Of a stretch of 64,000 nt of DNA, positions 23,867-38,318 are shown piece by piece (position 1 is the stretch's first letter; each line of letters starts with the position of its first letter). Position numbers and translations under genes: made by a program. The stretch is from Paramecium tetraurelia (taxonomy: Eukaryota > Ciliophora > Oligohymenophorea > Peniculida > Parameciidae): positions 65,259-129,258 of the forward strand of contig NW_001798983.1 of NCBI RefSeq assembly GCF_000165425.1, in the 5' to 3' direction. The notes beneath the pieces were generated by a model. It was not told where the DNA came from, did no database searches, and saw only the letters and a list, made by a program, of their open reading frames with translations.

Positions 23867-24121
23867 TCAGCCCTTTTAAAACAAAGGCTCTGATTCCATT
23901 ATCCAAATTCTAAATTAAATAGTATTGAATACTTCTGGATTTGTATTAGAGTCCTTAAGGTTTAAAGAATTTCTCCATTCCTAGTTAATTATTGACTCAT
24001 CTCCCTCAAGTGATATCCAAAAATGCAATTGAAGCAGAAATACAATTATATTTTTAATAAATTTATCTATAAATTACAGTTATTAAAAGCCTGAGAAATT
24101 GAATTTCATTTAAAATGGCAT
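23867..24121 (-). CDS. Small hypothetical frame upstream of the MAPK gene
   Basis: An open minus-strand frame of 84 codons starting MPFQMKF with a coding-like middle (SLEGDESIINQEWRNSLNL, then DSNTNPEVFN). Removing a possible 23-base intron (GTATTC...TTTAG) would instead join it to a second coding-like segment (NLDNGIRAFVLKGLKK). It lies between the MCM5 gene and the kinase on the same strand. No family, and it may not be expressed. Confidence 0.35.
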
Positions 24122-24211
24122 TTACTTGTAAGTCGAAAAAATAGCATAAATTTGATTATATCAATTAAATATCGATTACAGCAATATAAAACTTTCAGAA
24201 AAATATAGAAA

Positions 24212-26493
<2,282 letters not shown>

Positions 26494-26705
26494 AATATAT
26501 ATATATATATTAAATTATTGTGGTTACGCGCATTTATTTGGCGGAATTAAATATTGATTAATATAATTTTATTATGCAACCAAATACTCCGATTATATCA
26601 ATTAACAAAATCCAATTAATTCATATTTAACTGGATTTGAATCTCCAATCGTCTTTAATTACTTTTATTACATAATTGATTTTGCATATAAAATTTTATT
26701 TTTCC

Positions 26706-27104
26706 ATGGATGAATTCAAATCGAATTCAGAGCGTCCACAAACCTCGCACATTCTCAATCAATTGAAACTCTTGAGACGCAATCTTATCAAATAACCATA
26801 AAAACCACATAAATCTACTAGGTCACACTTCGTACCAGCTGACATTAACAACATGAAATATGTATAATCCCCTAAACAAATCTTCGGTAATATCTCTTCA
26901 TCGCAAACATCCTTTAAAAGCAAAGCCACATCTTAAAGTCACATATCACATGACGAATCGTACTTGAATAGATTGCTCCCCAAAGAGACAATCAGGAATA
27001 TGAATAATTAAACAAGAAAAACCAACAAACTGTTCCCATTGTTTCAACAACCACAAGGAAGAATGAAAACAGATTGGATAAACTCAAAATATAGATTATT
27101 TTGA
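26706..27104 (+). CDS. Hypothetical basic protein, 132 aa
   Basis: Unrecognised. An intronless frame starting MDEFKSNSERPQTSHIL, rich in Lys, Ser, Gln and Asn, without hydrophobic spans. Immediately downstream (about 27130-27354) another frame shows a hydrophobic, Trp-containing stretch (WILFIKYYFTICLG, then KLGKYIWNVNLMGFYLII) ending at TGA 27354. The two could be exons of one gene with a C-terminal membrane anchor, but I found no acceptable intron joining them. Divergent from MCM5 across 212 bases. Confidence 0.55.
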
Positions 27105-27442
27105 ATTCGACTAGGCTAAATATGAAAAATGATCTAATAATTATACAGAAAACATAATCACATGGATATTATTTATAAAATATTATTTCACAATATGTCT
27201 AGGAATGTTGTATGACTTAATTGTATTTTATTATCATTTGATCTTTAAATTTAAAGTATCAATTTTACTCTTTAAACTTGGAAAGTATATTTGGAATGTA
27301 AATTTAATGGGATTTTATTTAATAATTTGGAAAGGCTTACAAAATGTAATTTGAAAATTGTCGCTTATAATTGATTTATATATGGTTGACATCCTAAGAA
27401 AAGAGGAATATTTTTTAATCAAAATAATTTTATAATTAATTT

Positions 27443-29153
27443 ATGAGTCATTAAGGAGTACTATCAACAAAGCAATAAGAAGCAGCCTTCTTGAAAATAC
27501 TTAAAAAGTAATGCAACTTGATCTGTGCAGATTGTTCATCAAAGTCTCCCACCTGGACGTCTTTGGATTTCGGAGTTTTTGTATGCTATAATTGTTCAGG
27601 TATTTCAATATTATATTCTTTTAGGATAACACAGAGCCCTCGGTTAAAATATAACTAGAGTGAGATCAACTAAATTAGATTGTTGGACTCAAGAAAACGT
27701 TGATATGATGGACGCCTTGGGAAACGATCAGAACGAGTATATTAACAAGAATAAATATAGGTATTGGGAAAGCAGATTACAAAAGAATAATAAGATTTAA
27801 CCTTCTGCCACTCCAGAGGAAATCAAATATTTTGTTTAGGAAAAGTATGTAAAGAGAACTTGGGTAAAGTAGGGACTAGCTGATCCAAAAACCAGATATA
27901 CCTAATGTCTAATGAGCGGAGTACCTTTTAGAGTTTCAAAAACAAACACATTTTTTAGTGAAAATGGGAGTCAAGGTTAACAGGTAAAAGATGATATGAA
28001 GCAATTTCTTTCTACTTAGCAATAAGGAATTCAAAGAAATAATAGGCAATTTAGTATAGACTCTAGATAAACACAAAAAGATGCTAATCTTATCTCACCA
28101 GATAAGGGAACTCAATTCGATTGGAATTCGTTTAATCATTTCTCCACTGTTTCAGGGGTGCCCAACAATCAATCATAGTAAACCAACCAATTTTCAATAT
28201 TTCCTAAAAAGTAATAATTGAATGAAGATTAATCTCCCACTTTTAAACCAAAAAATAGTAACTTAAATGAATTTGATTTATTAACCCATTCAACCTTAGC
28301 TGATAATTCATAATTCACGGCTCACAATAAAGCTCACCAACCAGCTTTACAACAATAAACTCATTAACATTTCAATAGTCACAATCCATAAAGTAATTCT
28401 GTAAATTAATAATCATGGGAGTAAGCTTAGAAACAAGCCTAAGTGCAATAATAATAACCAGCGAATTAGTAAATGAATTACTAGTGCCAACAAAACTAAG
28501 TAATAAATCCTACAAATAATGGTTTTGGGTCTAATAATTAATAATAGGGCTGGGGATCATAACCTACATAATAGACATAATAAGTATAGTAATAATCACC
28601 ATTGTAGTATAATTAAGCAAGTAGCAAGCCTCCTCTTCCTGGAAAATAAAATGTTTAGACTAATTATTAAACAACAAATTTTGCTTATTAATAATAACCT
28701 TAAATGTAATAATAAGTACCTAATCAAATTAATTATTAAACAAATTAATAATAACCTTAGGTATAGCAATAGTAATTTGCCAATAAATAGCAATCTGGAA
28801 ATTCCTAATAATACTAATAATATCAAAATACTAATCAAAATTACTAAAATAATAAATAAAATTTCGGATTTGACAATTAAAATAATAATGTTGCTAATAA
28901 TAATTAGTAAATATATTAAGATTTTAACAATTTCTCATTTTAAACTAATTAAGGAAGTCAGAATAATAATAATACTAATAATACTAATTTTTATAATAAC
29001 TAATAATTCAATAGTTTTGATGCAACTAACTAATTTTAAAATTAAAAATACTAAAATAATCCATTTGCAAAAGATGTGTAAGACATAAGGAACCTTTATA
29101 ATACTCAATAGCCGAGCAAGTATGATTAATTGAGAAACAATCCTTTTGTTTGA
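27443..29153 (+). CDS. ArfGAP-domain protein with Gln/Asn-rich C-terminus
   Basis: 561 residues after one 25-base intron at 27600-27624. ArfGAPs stimulate GTP hydrolysis on Arf and control coat assembly. Seen in the first 120 residues: CADCSSKSPTWTSLDFGVFVC then YNC, giving the CX2C...CX2C zinc finger, GQHRALG with the catalytic Arg, and VRSTKLDCWTQENVDMM. The remaining 400 residues are low complexity, dominated by Gln (TAA/TAG) and Asn with FG, NPF and DPF-like motifs, ending NNPFV, a likely EH-domain ligand. This resembles AGFG/SMAP-type ArfGAPs in layout. A long Asn/Ile-rich frame inside 28519-29088 is a shadow. Confidence 0.88.
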
Positions 29154-29195
29154 TTAATATAATTATGTTCTGCTTGATTTTAATAGTTTCATGTT

Positions 29196-29678
29196 ATGCT
29201 CAATTAATTTTACAAAACCTTGAAAGTTTTAAATTAGCTAAAGAATCTACGCATTTCTTAGGCAGAATTGTACAAATCATAATTAAACAGAAATATGATT
29301 ATTTACATGTTTCTAATAGGGAAGTCTAACTTAACCTATTGCCAAGGAATAAATCAATAAAACCATGTGTAATTAATTAGAGATACAGGAGTATCAAGAT
29401 AATTATCACGTTAATTTGATACTCGATCTCACAAGTTTTCTTGGAATAATTTTGCGATCAAATTTTTTTCTCCGCCTTAAGAATGGCACAAAGAAAATAA
29501 AATAAACAATAAGAATCCGGGGTTCGATCTTGATTGTGAGATGAAGTTCTTTGATAAAATTTTTTCATATTAAACAATTTGGAATATAATTGCATTAACA
29601 ATTAGATATCTAAATCGAGGTAGAGAGTGTATATAACTTTTGGATTCATTCTTAAATTTAGTTTGGCATATATATTGA
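29196..29678 (+). CDS. Hypothetical open frame, 160 aa, intronless
   Basis: Unrecognised frame starting MLNQFYKTLKVL, 42 bases after the ArfGAP stop. Parts look coding: YCQGINQQNHVQLIRD, FDTRSHKFSWNNFAIK, NPGFDLDCEMKFFDK. A competing reading starts at 29165 (MFCLILIVSCYAQ) with a 23-base intron and different later frames, so the exon structure is uncertain even though the region seems coding. The close spacing to ArfGAP on the same strand is also unusual. Confidence 0.4.
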
Positions 29679-30351
29679 GACTTCCAATTTTTAGTTTGCA
29701 TGGGTATATTAAAATGCTAGCATAATGCAGAAAATTAAAAAAATTGCAAAAATAATATTACTTTTTTTATTAATTCGATTTGGAGTAATAATTTATTAGT
29801 TAAAAAAATTGTGAAAATTTAGTTTTTACACTTTTTAAATCATAATACCTTGCTTATTTTATAATATCTTAATAGCAACAAGGCTCAATTTTTTTATTGG
29901 CCTTTATATATATAAGGGAAATTGGAAACATCTCTAATTATTTTATTACTAATTTACTGAGAATTACTCCCTTTACAATTCAAGGGAATAAAAAAAATTA
30001 GAAATTATTGAAAGTTAAACATTAGTTTAATAATTTGATTCTAACATCTTAGAATATTTAATTGAATGTAAATGCTTCTTCAAAATTCCATATAAATTTA
30101 TTAGTTCACATATGATATGCTTATTGCTTCATTGGATCTCAAAGGTATCGGATATCAATTAGGTTGAATGGGACAACACATTTTAATCATTTGATTAAAT
30201 ATTTTCCGTGGTTGATCTGTTTATCAGTATATAGAAATGGGAAGGATAGTAAGAACTAGCCAAGTGATGTACAGAGAATCTTAAAATACTTCTATGATTT
30301 TAATTTAATATAATTTAGAGAGTATTATTTGATTTATATTATTTAATTAAA
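29679..30351. other. Gap without a recognised gene
   Basis: About 670 bases of very A+T-rich sequence with long A and T runs and no convincing frame on either strand. It ends with TTATTTAATTAAA directly before the ATG of the next gene. I see no RNA gene in it. Confidence 0.4.
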
Positions 30352-30697
30352 ATGGGATCATCTTGTTGTGCCTAACAAGTTGCAGAAGAGCAGGATCATG
30401 AGCTAGAAAATAAGTACAAGTACGATCCTCACAAATAACCAGCCAAGGGAGCTTTTAAGAAATAACATGAAGACAAAAAAATGGTCAAGTTTCCAACAAG
30501 AGTAACGATAGGAGGATGAAGAAAAAAATAAGGATGAAGATGACAGTCAGATTGGGAATCCTCTGATTGAAGAAAGCGTTGTTGCCCCTGATGCTAAATC
30601 TCACAAGTCACAACACACATAGAAATCTCATTAAAATAATAAAAGAGGATTATTTAGCAAGTAGGTAAGTTAATTTGTAAAATGCGAAGATGATTGA
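30352..30697 (+). CDS. Small acidic protein with N-myristoylation-type start MGSSCC
   Basis: 105 residues after a 28-base intron at 30484-30511. It begins MGSSCCAQQVAEEQ: Gly2 with Ser and a Cys pair is a classic signal for N-myristoylation plus palmitoylation, so attachment to the inner face of a membrane is likely (inference). The body is highly charged (EDEEKNKDEDDSQIG, then SHKSQHTQKSH) and has no domain I can name. Its composition recalls small ciliary membrane-associated proteins, but nothing proves that. Confidence 0.65.
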
Positions 30698-30898
30698 TTA
30701 TTTAATTAATTTATATATCCCAATAATTATAATCCTCCCCTTAATGCTTATTTCTGATTCTTCTCTTTTTTTGCTTATTGTGAATTCGTAGCAACAACAT
30801 ATTTGGTAAAAAATGTATGAAACTTTAAGGTTCCTATCATAAAAATTTCATTTGATTTGAAATCACTAAGGGATTGTTATTCTTTTAGTATAAATTAA

Positions 30899-31272
30899 AT
30901 GCGAATAAAAAGCCAAAATAAATAATCAATAAATTGCAACATCAAAAATAGTATTATGGAGTAATTTAAGGCAATACAATCCCATGGACGCGAGAATGAC
31001 AAAAAATTAAGAATGGTAAGAAAAGAAGCAGCATTTAATTTTTTTCTAAAAATAATTTGATTCAAATTTTAGCTAAAAATAATTGGGATTTAAAAATATT
31101 TACTAGCGAACTCATATCAGATGAAGATTATATGGCTTTTCGATAGAATCTATCATAGACTAAAATAGGTACATGTAGGGATAAGTAAATTAGAAGGCTA
31201 ATTTATGATTTTATGAATTAATTGCATTTCTTTATCAAACATTAATAATCCAACAATTAAACCAAGAATTGA
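30899..31272 (+). CDS. Small hypothetical gene with a one-base frame change
   Basis: The first frame reads MRIKSQNKQ then SHGRENDKKLRMVRKEAAFNFFL. After a T/A run near 31040-31055 the coding character continues in another frame as NNLIQILAKNNWDLKIF, SELISDEDYMAFRQNL and RDKQIRRLIYDFMNQL to TGA 31272. No GT...AG of correct length joins them. Either the homopolymer length is wrong or the gene is shifted. The protein of about 120 residues is mixed and charged, and the family is unknown. Confidence 0.45.
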
Positions 31273-31686
31273 TGTTTTATTATTTTATAATTTATATATA
31301 TTATTAATGACAAAATAAAAATTGAATGTTACTGAAAATAATTTATAATTTCTGATAAAGATTTATATTATAAAATAAATTTTATTTGCAAAGTTAGGAG
31401 CAAACAAGAAATTAACCAACATCTATTGTTGCTGAACTTATTAGTTTACATTTAGAATGCATTTGCGATATGATATTTATTTTAGATCAGAGTAAATAAT
31501 TTAATGTCTAATTTTATTAACTTTTGCTATAACAAATATTAAGCCAAACTCCTTAATTAGATATGTAACGATTTGACTCATGTGTTGATATGTTTTGTGT
31601 TATTGTAATGAATCAAAATTTAATGATCAAAGTTATTTTATTATGATGAAGAAGAGTAAAATAAGATTATCTATTTATTTCAATAA
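31273..31686. other. Gap with only weak open frames
   Basis: About 410 A+T-rich bases. On the minus strand a frame opening at 31581 (MSQIVTYLIKEFGLIF) runs a long way, but overlaps the neighbouring plus-strand gene and loses coding character. A 35-codon plus-strand frame starts near 31500. I call neither. Confidence 0.3.
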
Positions 31687-32440
31687 TCATTAACTATGTT
31701 TTTTTATTAGTAGATTTTAAACTTCCTCATATGCAATTGGATCACCGTTCATCAATTTTCTGTGTAGTAGCTTAATGTTTTTGAATGACGATAATATTTA
31801 AAGTGTTTTATCATCAGTCAAATTCAAGAGCTGTTTGATCTCATCATCTAAACATAAAGGCATTCTTACATAAGGGCATATTTGCTTGATTCCAAACCTT
31901 AAACTATTGTAATTTCATTCTCATCATATTGAAATTGAATTTGTTCTTCGTGATCTCAGTCTAATGCCCTTTGCCTATATGAATGAAGCCGTCATTTTTC
32001 CTAAAATAGAACTTATAGGGTTGATTGGTTTAATCTGAGTTTACGTGCACATTACGAGTGGAAATGTGTCTCTTAATATTCTTGCTCTATTTGATAATTT
32101 TAAAATGTTTGTCTATCTATTTGTTAAATAATTCCGACTCATTTTCTTCATGGATGGTAGTTGGAGTGGCTTGAGGTAGCTCTTTGATCAATTTTAGATT
32201 CAGCGTTATTCGTGTACCGCTAACAGATACAAACTAGGAACAGCTTTTCTTTTGTTCTTATTCATTCGGTTAAGGAGGTTGTGGGATAGTTTATTATGGC
32301 TGTAAGGGTTGAACGTATGGGAACTAGTAGTACATGAAGGGAAAAAAGATTTATTGGGAACTCATAAACTGAGGAATGTACAATGGAAATGCTAGTGATT
32401 GAGCATTCATGTTGACTGGGAGATACTCATTCTGATTCAT
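31687..32440 (-). CDS. Hypothetical protein with Pro/Gln-rich N-terminus
   Basis: Starts MNQNEYLPVNMNAQSL and has a Pro/Gln/Tyr-rich first 60 residues (QPLQPQQTIPQPPQPNEQ). Then come a basic helical part (NKQIDKHFKIIKQSKNIKRH), PYKFYFRKNDGFIHIG and a C-terminal segment with PLCLDDEIKQLLNLTDD and LLHRKLMNGDPIAYEEV. The distal frames require one or two small introns that I could not fix exactly, so internal boundaries are uncertain. No family recognised. Pro/Gln-rich segments of this kind are common in nuclear or RNA-binding proteins. Confidence 0.5.
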
Positions 32441-32492
32441 AATAAAATTATTTAACTTGAAAATACAAAACAAGTTCAATCATTATACTCAG

Positions 32493-32804
32493 TCAATAAT
32501 TTTTTAAGAAATTATTAAAACTTGCTTTTTAATGGAATGATTAGGAACAGTCATTTAGACATAATGTTTTAAGGCCTTCTTGGATTTATTGAAAATCTTT
32601 GGACTCTTTGTTTTTTATTGCCAATTTTTTGGTCATCCTTTTACGAATTGATTTTTTTTTCGGTAATAGATGTTGAAGCAATGGTTCGATACATAACTGA
32701 CTTAATTTCAGTTGAATTTAGGACTCATTGTGTTCATAGTCAAGTGAATATTATTCGATTTCGAAAATGAGCTCTTATAAAAATTCTCCTCTTTTAGATT
32801 ACAT
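32493..32804 (-). CDS. Small hypothetical protein, 103 aa, basic
   Basis: An intronless frame beginning MQSKRGEFLQELIFEIEQ and containing CIEPLLQHLLPKKKSIRKRM, a strongly basic patch that could be a nuclear signal, then KESKDFQQIQEGLKTLCLN. It sits between the phosphatidylserine decarboxylase gene (104 bases away) and the Pro/Gln-rich gene, all on the same strand. The composition is that of a real protein, with no family. Confidence 0.55.
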
Positions 32805-32907
32805 AATAATCTTTATACAAAACTTTAGAAAGAATATAAGCAATGTTTAAAATTCATTCAAATATTTGACTTATATTATTATAATGTACATATACGCATT
32901 ATTTATG

Positions 32908-33955
32908 TCAATATGAGGCAACTGACTGTCCGAAATAAACCTTTTATTGAGCCTTCGCACTCCATTCGATTGATGTACTTTCAAAAATGACCACAACAGT
33001 AGATCCTATTAAAATACTCAACGCGAATAGTACCCATTTCGAATCTACCTATTTCCTGTCCCTTTTTAATGTGAACACCTTTTTCACAAGATGAATAAGG
33101 AGCAGTGACAGTTAGATTTGAATAATTTCGATAGCCACTTTTATGATACGTGTTGGTGTTTGTAGCCAAATCAGAATCAAAATTGACCTTCATCGAACCA
33201 ACATTAGTTGCACCAATGAATATAATGTACATGAGTCCTTGTTCCCATTCTCCTTCAAGAACCACTCTTTCATTTCCTTCATATAATCCCTAATTGAATT
33301 TGAAAAAAGAATATACTTATCTAAGGCTGCTTTCTTTGACAGGTGCTAATTTCCCTGGAATGTGCAACCTGCTTTTTGCAATAAAGTCAACAGGACAGTG
33401 GTAACGATGATAATCCCCAGGTGCAAGATAAAAAATACATGACCAAAGATTTGATGATTCTTGCTTTTTTTTGAATTCCATCTCGTATCCCTTGATGCCT
33501 GTCAAAAATTATCCAATTTAGTATGTCACTCTTTTGACAAGTAAACATTCATTCTTTGTTACTTTACTGATGGATAAGATCTTTGAGTCAGCTGGGCTGA
33601 TCATTCCATGTTCAATCTTTCTTGGCTTAATTTATCTAGTAAAGAATTTATTGAATGTTTGGTAGTAACTCAAGGGGTGGATCATGTCTTGTCTTCTCAC
33701 TTTGTAGATTTCGCTGAATATTGTGTAAATAGGTATTCTAACATACTGATATAATGTTACCTCAGAATTTTGGGGATGTACAGATTCATCACATATCCAG
33801 TAGTTTATGACACGTATCTTGAGATCGGTAGCTCTAGGACTTTCTTAACGATTATAATCAAAACTAGAAGTTTTAGGTAATAAATCTAGGATTGGTGGGA
33901 TGAATTACGTTTTAAAATTAGGTGGTGAGCAAATCGACTAGGTAATTAAGGCCAT
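32908..33955 (-). CDS. PSD: Phosphatidylserine decarboxylase
   Basis: Pyruvoyl enzyme that converts phosphatidylserine to phosphatidylethanolamine, in mitochondria or endomembranes. About 330 residues after introns 33290-33316 (27 bases) and 33006-33033 (28 bases). Seen in order: FFTRQIKPRKI, SPADSKILS, DYHRYHCPVDF (PSD His motif), NERVVLEGEW, FIGATNVGSMKV, KKGQEIGRFEMGSTVVVIFE. The GST triad is where the proenzyme cuts itself and the Ser becomes the pyruvoyl group. The second intron splits the Gly codon of that triad, so only spliced mRNA encodes the active site. No obvious long N-terminal targeting sequence: the protein starts MALITQSICSPP. Confidence 0.93.
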
Positions 33956-34003
33956 AGAGAACAAGGACCAAGAGGGAAAGATTCTTAAAGTGGGTTTATT
34001 TCA

Positions 34004-37000
34004 TCAATTATTAAATGTTTAATAATTCATTTCAATATTGAGTGTGTTATGGTTTTAATGATGCACTTATTTCCTTATATTAAAGTACACGAAGAACCCA
34101 GTGATAAGCAAGATTGTCAGAAATATGCCTAGTAAGACCCATTGTTGGATGGACTCCTGCTAATGGTTAGTATAGTTCATTTCTATGATTGGTAACGGAT
34201 ATGTAAGTTCTTCGATTTCATTCTCTATTTACAATTACACTTTTCCAACGACACTTAAATACTTGGCCTATTGGTCCTTCGTTGCAAAAGTAACAGTCGT
34301 TATATTGCTGAAATTGCTTTATTCCACAACCTGAGTATACTTACCATAAACATTGGTCTTGTTGTTCACATAATTGGATTCAAACATGCAAGCAAGACTC
34401 TTTTCGCCAATTGCCTATTGCATTCTAACAATAAAATAGACGTGGACTAATGTGATATCTTTTTTAACCTAGATTAGATTTGGAATATGAATGATCAAAT
34501 TGTTATCTACTTTGTACCAATCTATGGATTTGTTACTTAATTAAAATGATGTTGATGGGATTAATTCCCCTTAAATAAAGGTTTGTTACTTGATATAATA
34601 TGATGATATTTTATTCTTGTTTTCATCTTAAGTATGAGCGGATATCAATTTCACTAGGAAATAGTATGTACCAGCTTCAAGTGATAGGATTGTTTGTATG
34701 TGTTCTTGCGATGAGTTCATTACTTATATTTCAAAGATTTGTTTGGCGAGATTGGTTTCGTTCTTTGTCCCCTGCACTAAGATAGATCCTGAACAAGTGA
34801 ATACTTCCAACAGGAGTTTCGATTTTGATTGTACGAAGATCTCATAATAGTTCGGTTATCCAATTTTGGTTAATTAGTATTGTGACACTCCATCAGTCAA
34901 AGCATTTAATTCTCCATTTGTGATGATCACTCTGACATAAGTACTGTTATGTAAAGCCTTGATTGAAATATTGTACAACCCGAACTAATCATACAGATAA
35001 TATGAAATGGCTTTTGGATATTTGTTAAAATAATTGATAGGTTTGATGGAAGTGTGAGTAATTTCAAAATATAGATTGTCTATCGATTAATGGATGTTTT
35101 AAATTTGTAATGTGATGAATTTGGATTGACTATTGGTTGGTTGAGTGATTGATTGATATTACAATTGGACGGTCTCTTGAGCCTGTACGAAATAAGTCAT
35201 CATCTGACCCAAATGAATAGTGATGACCTAATTGTACTATCGAATTGCACTAATTTTAAAGATAGAAGTCGGAGCCAAGGATTCAACCTTAATTGTAATT
35301 ATCGATGGACTGGAACTCTTCTTTTAGAATAGAATTTAAGTATCATTCTAAATTCTCTGTGTATGATGGGCCTCATCATTGTGTTTAAGTTCTTGTCCTT
35401 CCTTCAAATATAATCTGATATCACCACTTATCATTTAGATACTGAATTGAACATTCACATATGAATTAAAGTGGTAGAGGGAAGTCTCTGATTCATTCAG
35501 GATTTCCCTCCATTGATGACCTTCCTGTAGAGTTGTATAATATTGGTGACTGGTAAATTCAATCAAACCTTTGGTGTCACCTGAAATGGCAGTGATCTCG
35601 ACTACATAAATACAACTAGACTACTAGCATGTCTTCACTTAAAATGATTTTTGTTTGGTAACAATTTCATCAATAATTAAAGTATCATTACTAGTAATGG
35701 CACTTACATCATCAAAAATACTCAATTTTTTGGTTCTGATTTATAATTTGCCTTGAATTGCAAACACTATAATTTTAAATTCTTCATCACTTGGATTGTC
35801 TCTAAAAAGATAATTATAAGGAATATCTTCGACGAATAGAACATCAAAAGGATAACCAAGGAAGGCATTATAAAATTTGGCATCATCAAGATTGTAACTA
35901 ATCTAGAATTCGCAATCAATCTGACCATAAAGACCAATGATATAATCATCCTTAGCCAAATAACGATCACTCATTTCTTAAAGAATATATGTTGATCCAA
36001 CTATTTCTGTCCAATATATATCATATTCATATAAACTAGGTCTTTTGTCCTTCCCTTTAGAAACTCTGGGAGTCAGAGCATCTCCACCACCTTTGACATG
36101 AACATTAACCTCAATTGATTTGACATCCTGAGTTAAACTTAATTTGTAAAATTTGGTTTAACCTTTCTATACCTTGTCGATTATAGGATCTGATAAAGTC
36201 ATTAATTGGACTTCTTCATAGATACCAATGGTGTACGTGTCGCCTTGATAATGAGGTTGAATAGGTTAAACATGAATGTACAATAAGGAATATTTCTCCG
36301 ATTCTGGGATTATAATGCTTTGAAATTAAGTGAAATAAGAGTGAGCCTTGAAGGTTTCATATTTCAAATCAGGATTGTCTTTATTACCAAAATAGGCCTC
36401 CACATAGGCTTGGCTTCCCCCATAGGAATACCATTGTAGTGAGATCTCTTTTTGATTAAGTATGTAATAGAATAGAGTATTTTGATCAAAGGTGACAGTC
36501 TGGGGATAACCTTCATACAATTGGATTCTGCTATTATCATACTTTGTGGATATTGTATAGAAGATAGTTCCTGATGAAGATGACACCGATATGTAAATAT
36601 AACAGGGATTCCTTTCATATATCTTGGTCGTATTTTATTGACATTGCAAATCAGACTCAGGAATGGTTAGATTCTTACCAGTTAAATAGATGTTATGGTT
36701 TTTAAGATTGGGATGGGTATTCTTTTGATCAAAAGAGATGTACATATCCAAATCAACTACATCATTGCCTGAGTAAATGTCTTTGGTTATAGTGATGTTT
36801 CTAGGTTCCATAGGCAATTTATAATATCTAAACTTTTTCTTAGCAACAGTGCCTATAATCTACTATCCTACTTGATAAAACTCGATGTCTCCATGCATAC
36901 TATATTGGATAATGAATTCTCCTTGATCATTTAATCTCTAGACTCCAATGTAATATTGAGTTGCATAATTAACATCATCAATATTTATTTCAATCTACTT

Positions 37001-38318
37001 GGAATCCTTCCATTAGTAACTATTGCTATCTGGGATTTCATTATCCTTTAAATTGGACTTAACATACATAATGAAGTTGCCTTCAAGATTTTATAATGTA
37101 ATCGTGAAGTTCTATTTCTAAGTTAATTGAATGTAAAAGAAACTGTATTGATCACTTGATAAATATTTTTGTGGCACTCCACTTTGGAGTTGTATGAAGT
37201 GAGTTTAATTGACTGTTTGATATCTTTCCACTTAAGTGTAAATGCCATACTAACAATGAGTATAGCCATATACACTCAAATAGACTGTTTAGACTGTTTG
37301 AGTATTGCTAGCCTTCAATTATGAAGAACTCCTCATTTCAAAATTAGTAGCATTCGGATATTGATCTGAAGAACTGCCAAACATCATACATGTTCCATTG
37401 TATTGAGTGATTTGGAATTTCACACTTTTTATATTAGTATCATTGGGGATGTTGTACAAATAATAAACAGAGAATCCTTCTTCCACATGAAATTGCTCTT
37501 ATTCTCCCTCTCTTAAAATGATGTGTTATTCTTTGCGTTTGGCTAATATACGAAATTGAGTCTTTGTTTCACTTTTTAATCCAACCAAATAATAGCAATC
37601 TTAGCAATTTGCGTGTACAAAGGTAAGCGATGATTAAGTGAGATGGACAGCTGTATCAGTGTCACTACCTTCGTAATCACTTAAAGTGATTGAGCAATCC
37701 TCACTTGTGCATTGCTTTAAGAACTTTTCCACTTAATTTGCTGTAATCTGTAAAGTAATTTATTCCGTCGATTAGATTGGCTTCAATTTAAACTGTAGGA
37801 TTTCCTTCTCAACTAATTCACCACTATTATGTAGTTTAACTTTACCTTAGTGGAATGTTGTAATCCAACTATTGAATGCCATCCAAAACATATGTTACCA
37901 ATTAATAACCAGATACAACCTCACTCGAAACACCAATGTAAAATTCTTTATCTGTACAATTCAATGCTTTTCTTTCTTAGTATGAAATTGTGAGTTATTG
38001 CATGAACCAAGATCCTGTTTGCCACTCATAATAATCTAACAATTTTGGTTCCCTAATAATTTATTATTCATAATTACGTGTCACACTCCACTGCTACCTT
38101 CGGATTTCCAATCTATGGTAGCAATTACACTATCAAAGTACGATTCTACAATTTCTCTGCATTATGCACTTATAATCTATAAACTTTATAATCGTAGGCT
38201 TCTATTGCATCATCTAGTACTTCATTCAAACTGATATATCTCACTCAAATCATAGTTCAATTTTATTACCTGATTAATTTGTTAGTGCTATACAAACCAT
38301 CAATAAGAATACATACAT
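34004..38318 (-). CDS. Large type I membrane protein with repeated beta-rich ectodomain
   Basis: A 4.3 kb minus-strand gene with many tiny introns, encoding roughly 1,350 residues. Seen: signal peptide MYVFLLMVCIALTNQ, followed after a 26-base intron by VRYISLNEVLDDAIEAYDY; a long extracellular part made of modules of about 110-130 residues rich in Tyr, Phe, Thr and acidic turns (FYTISTKYDNSRIQLYEG, DLDMYISFDQKNTHP); and one C-terminal span (WVLLGIFLTILLITGFF) with a short cytosolic tail. The modules recall bacterial pre-peptidase or CUB-like sandwiches, but I cannot assign them. It starts a head-to-tail pair with PSD, which begins 48 bases after its stop. Internal exon edges are approximate. 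Confidence 0.7.

Noticed and set aside
28519-29088. Long plus-strand Asn/Ile-rich frame and an opposite Leu-rich frame
   Set aside because: Both are shadows of the Gln/Asn-rich tail of the ArfGAP gene, which is continuous in its own frame from the zinc finger to the stop.
29380-29430. Inverted repeat GAGTATCAA...TTGATACTC with an outer GAGAT/ATCTC pair, taken at first for an RNA gene
   Set aside because: It falls inside sequence that looks coding (frame of 29196-29678) and shows no snRNA, tRNA or snoRNA consensus nearby.
29518-29540. GGGGTTCGATC resembling a tRNA T-loop
   Set aside because: No matching T-stem, A box or cloverleaf could be formed on either strand.
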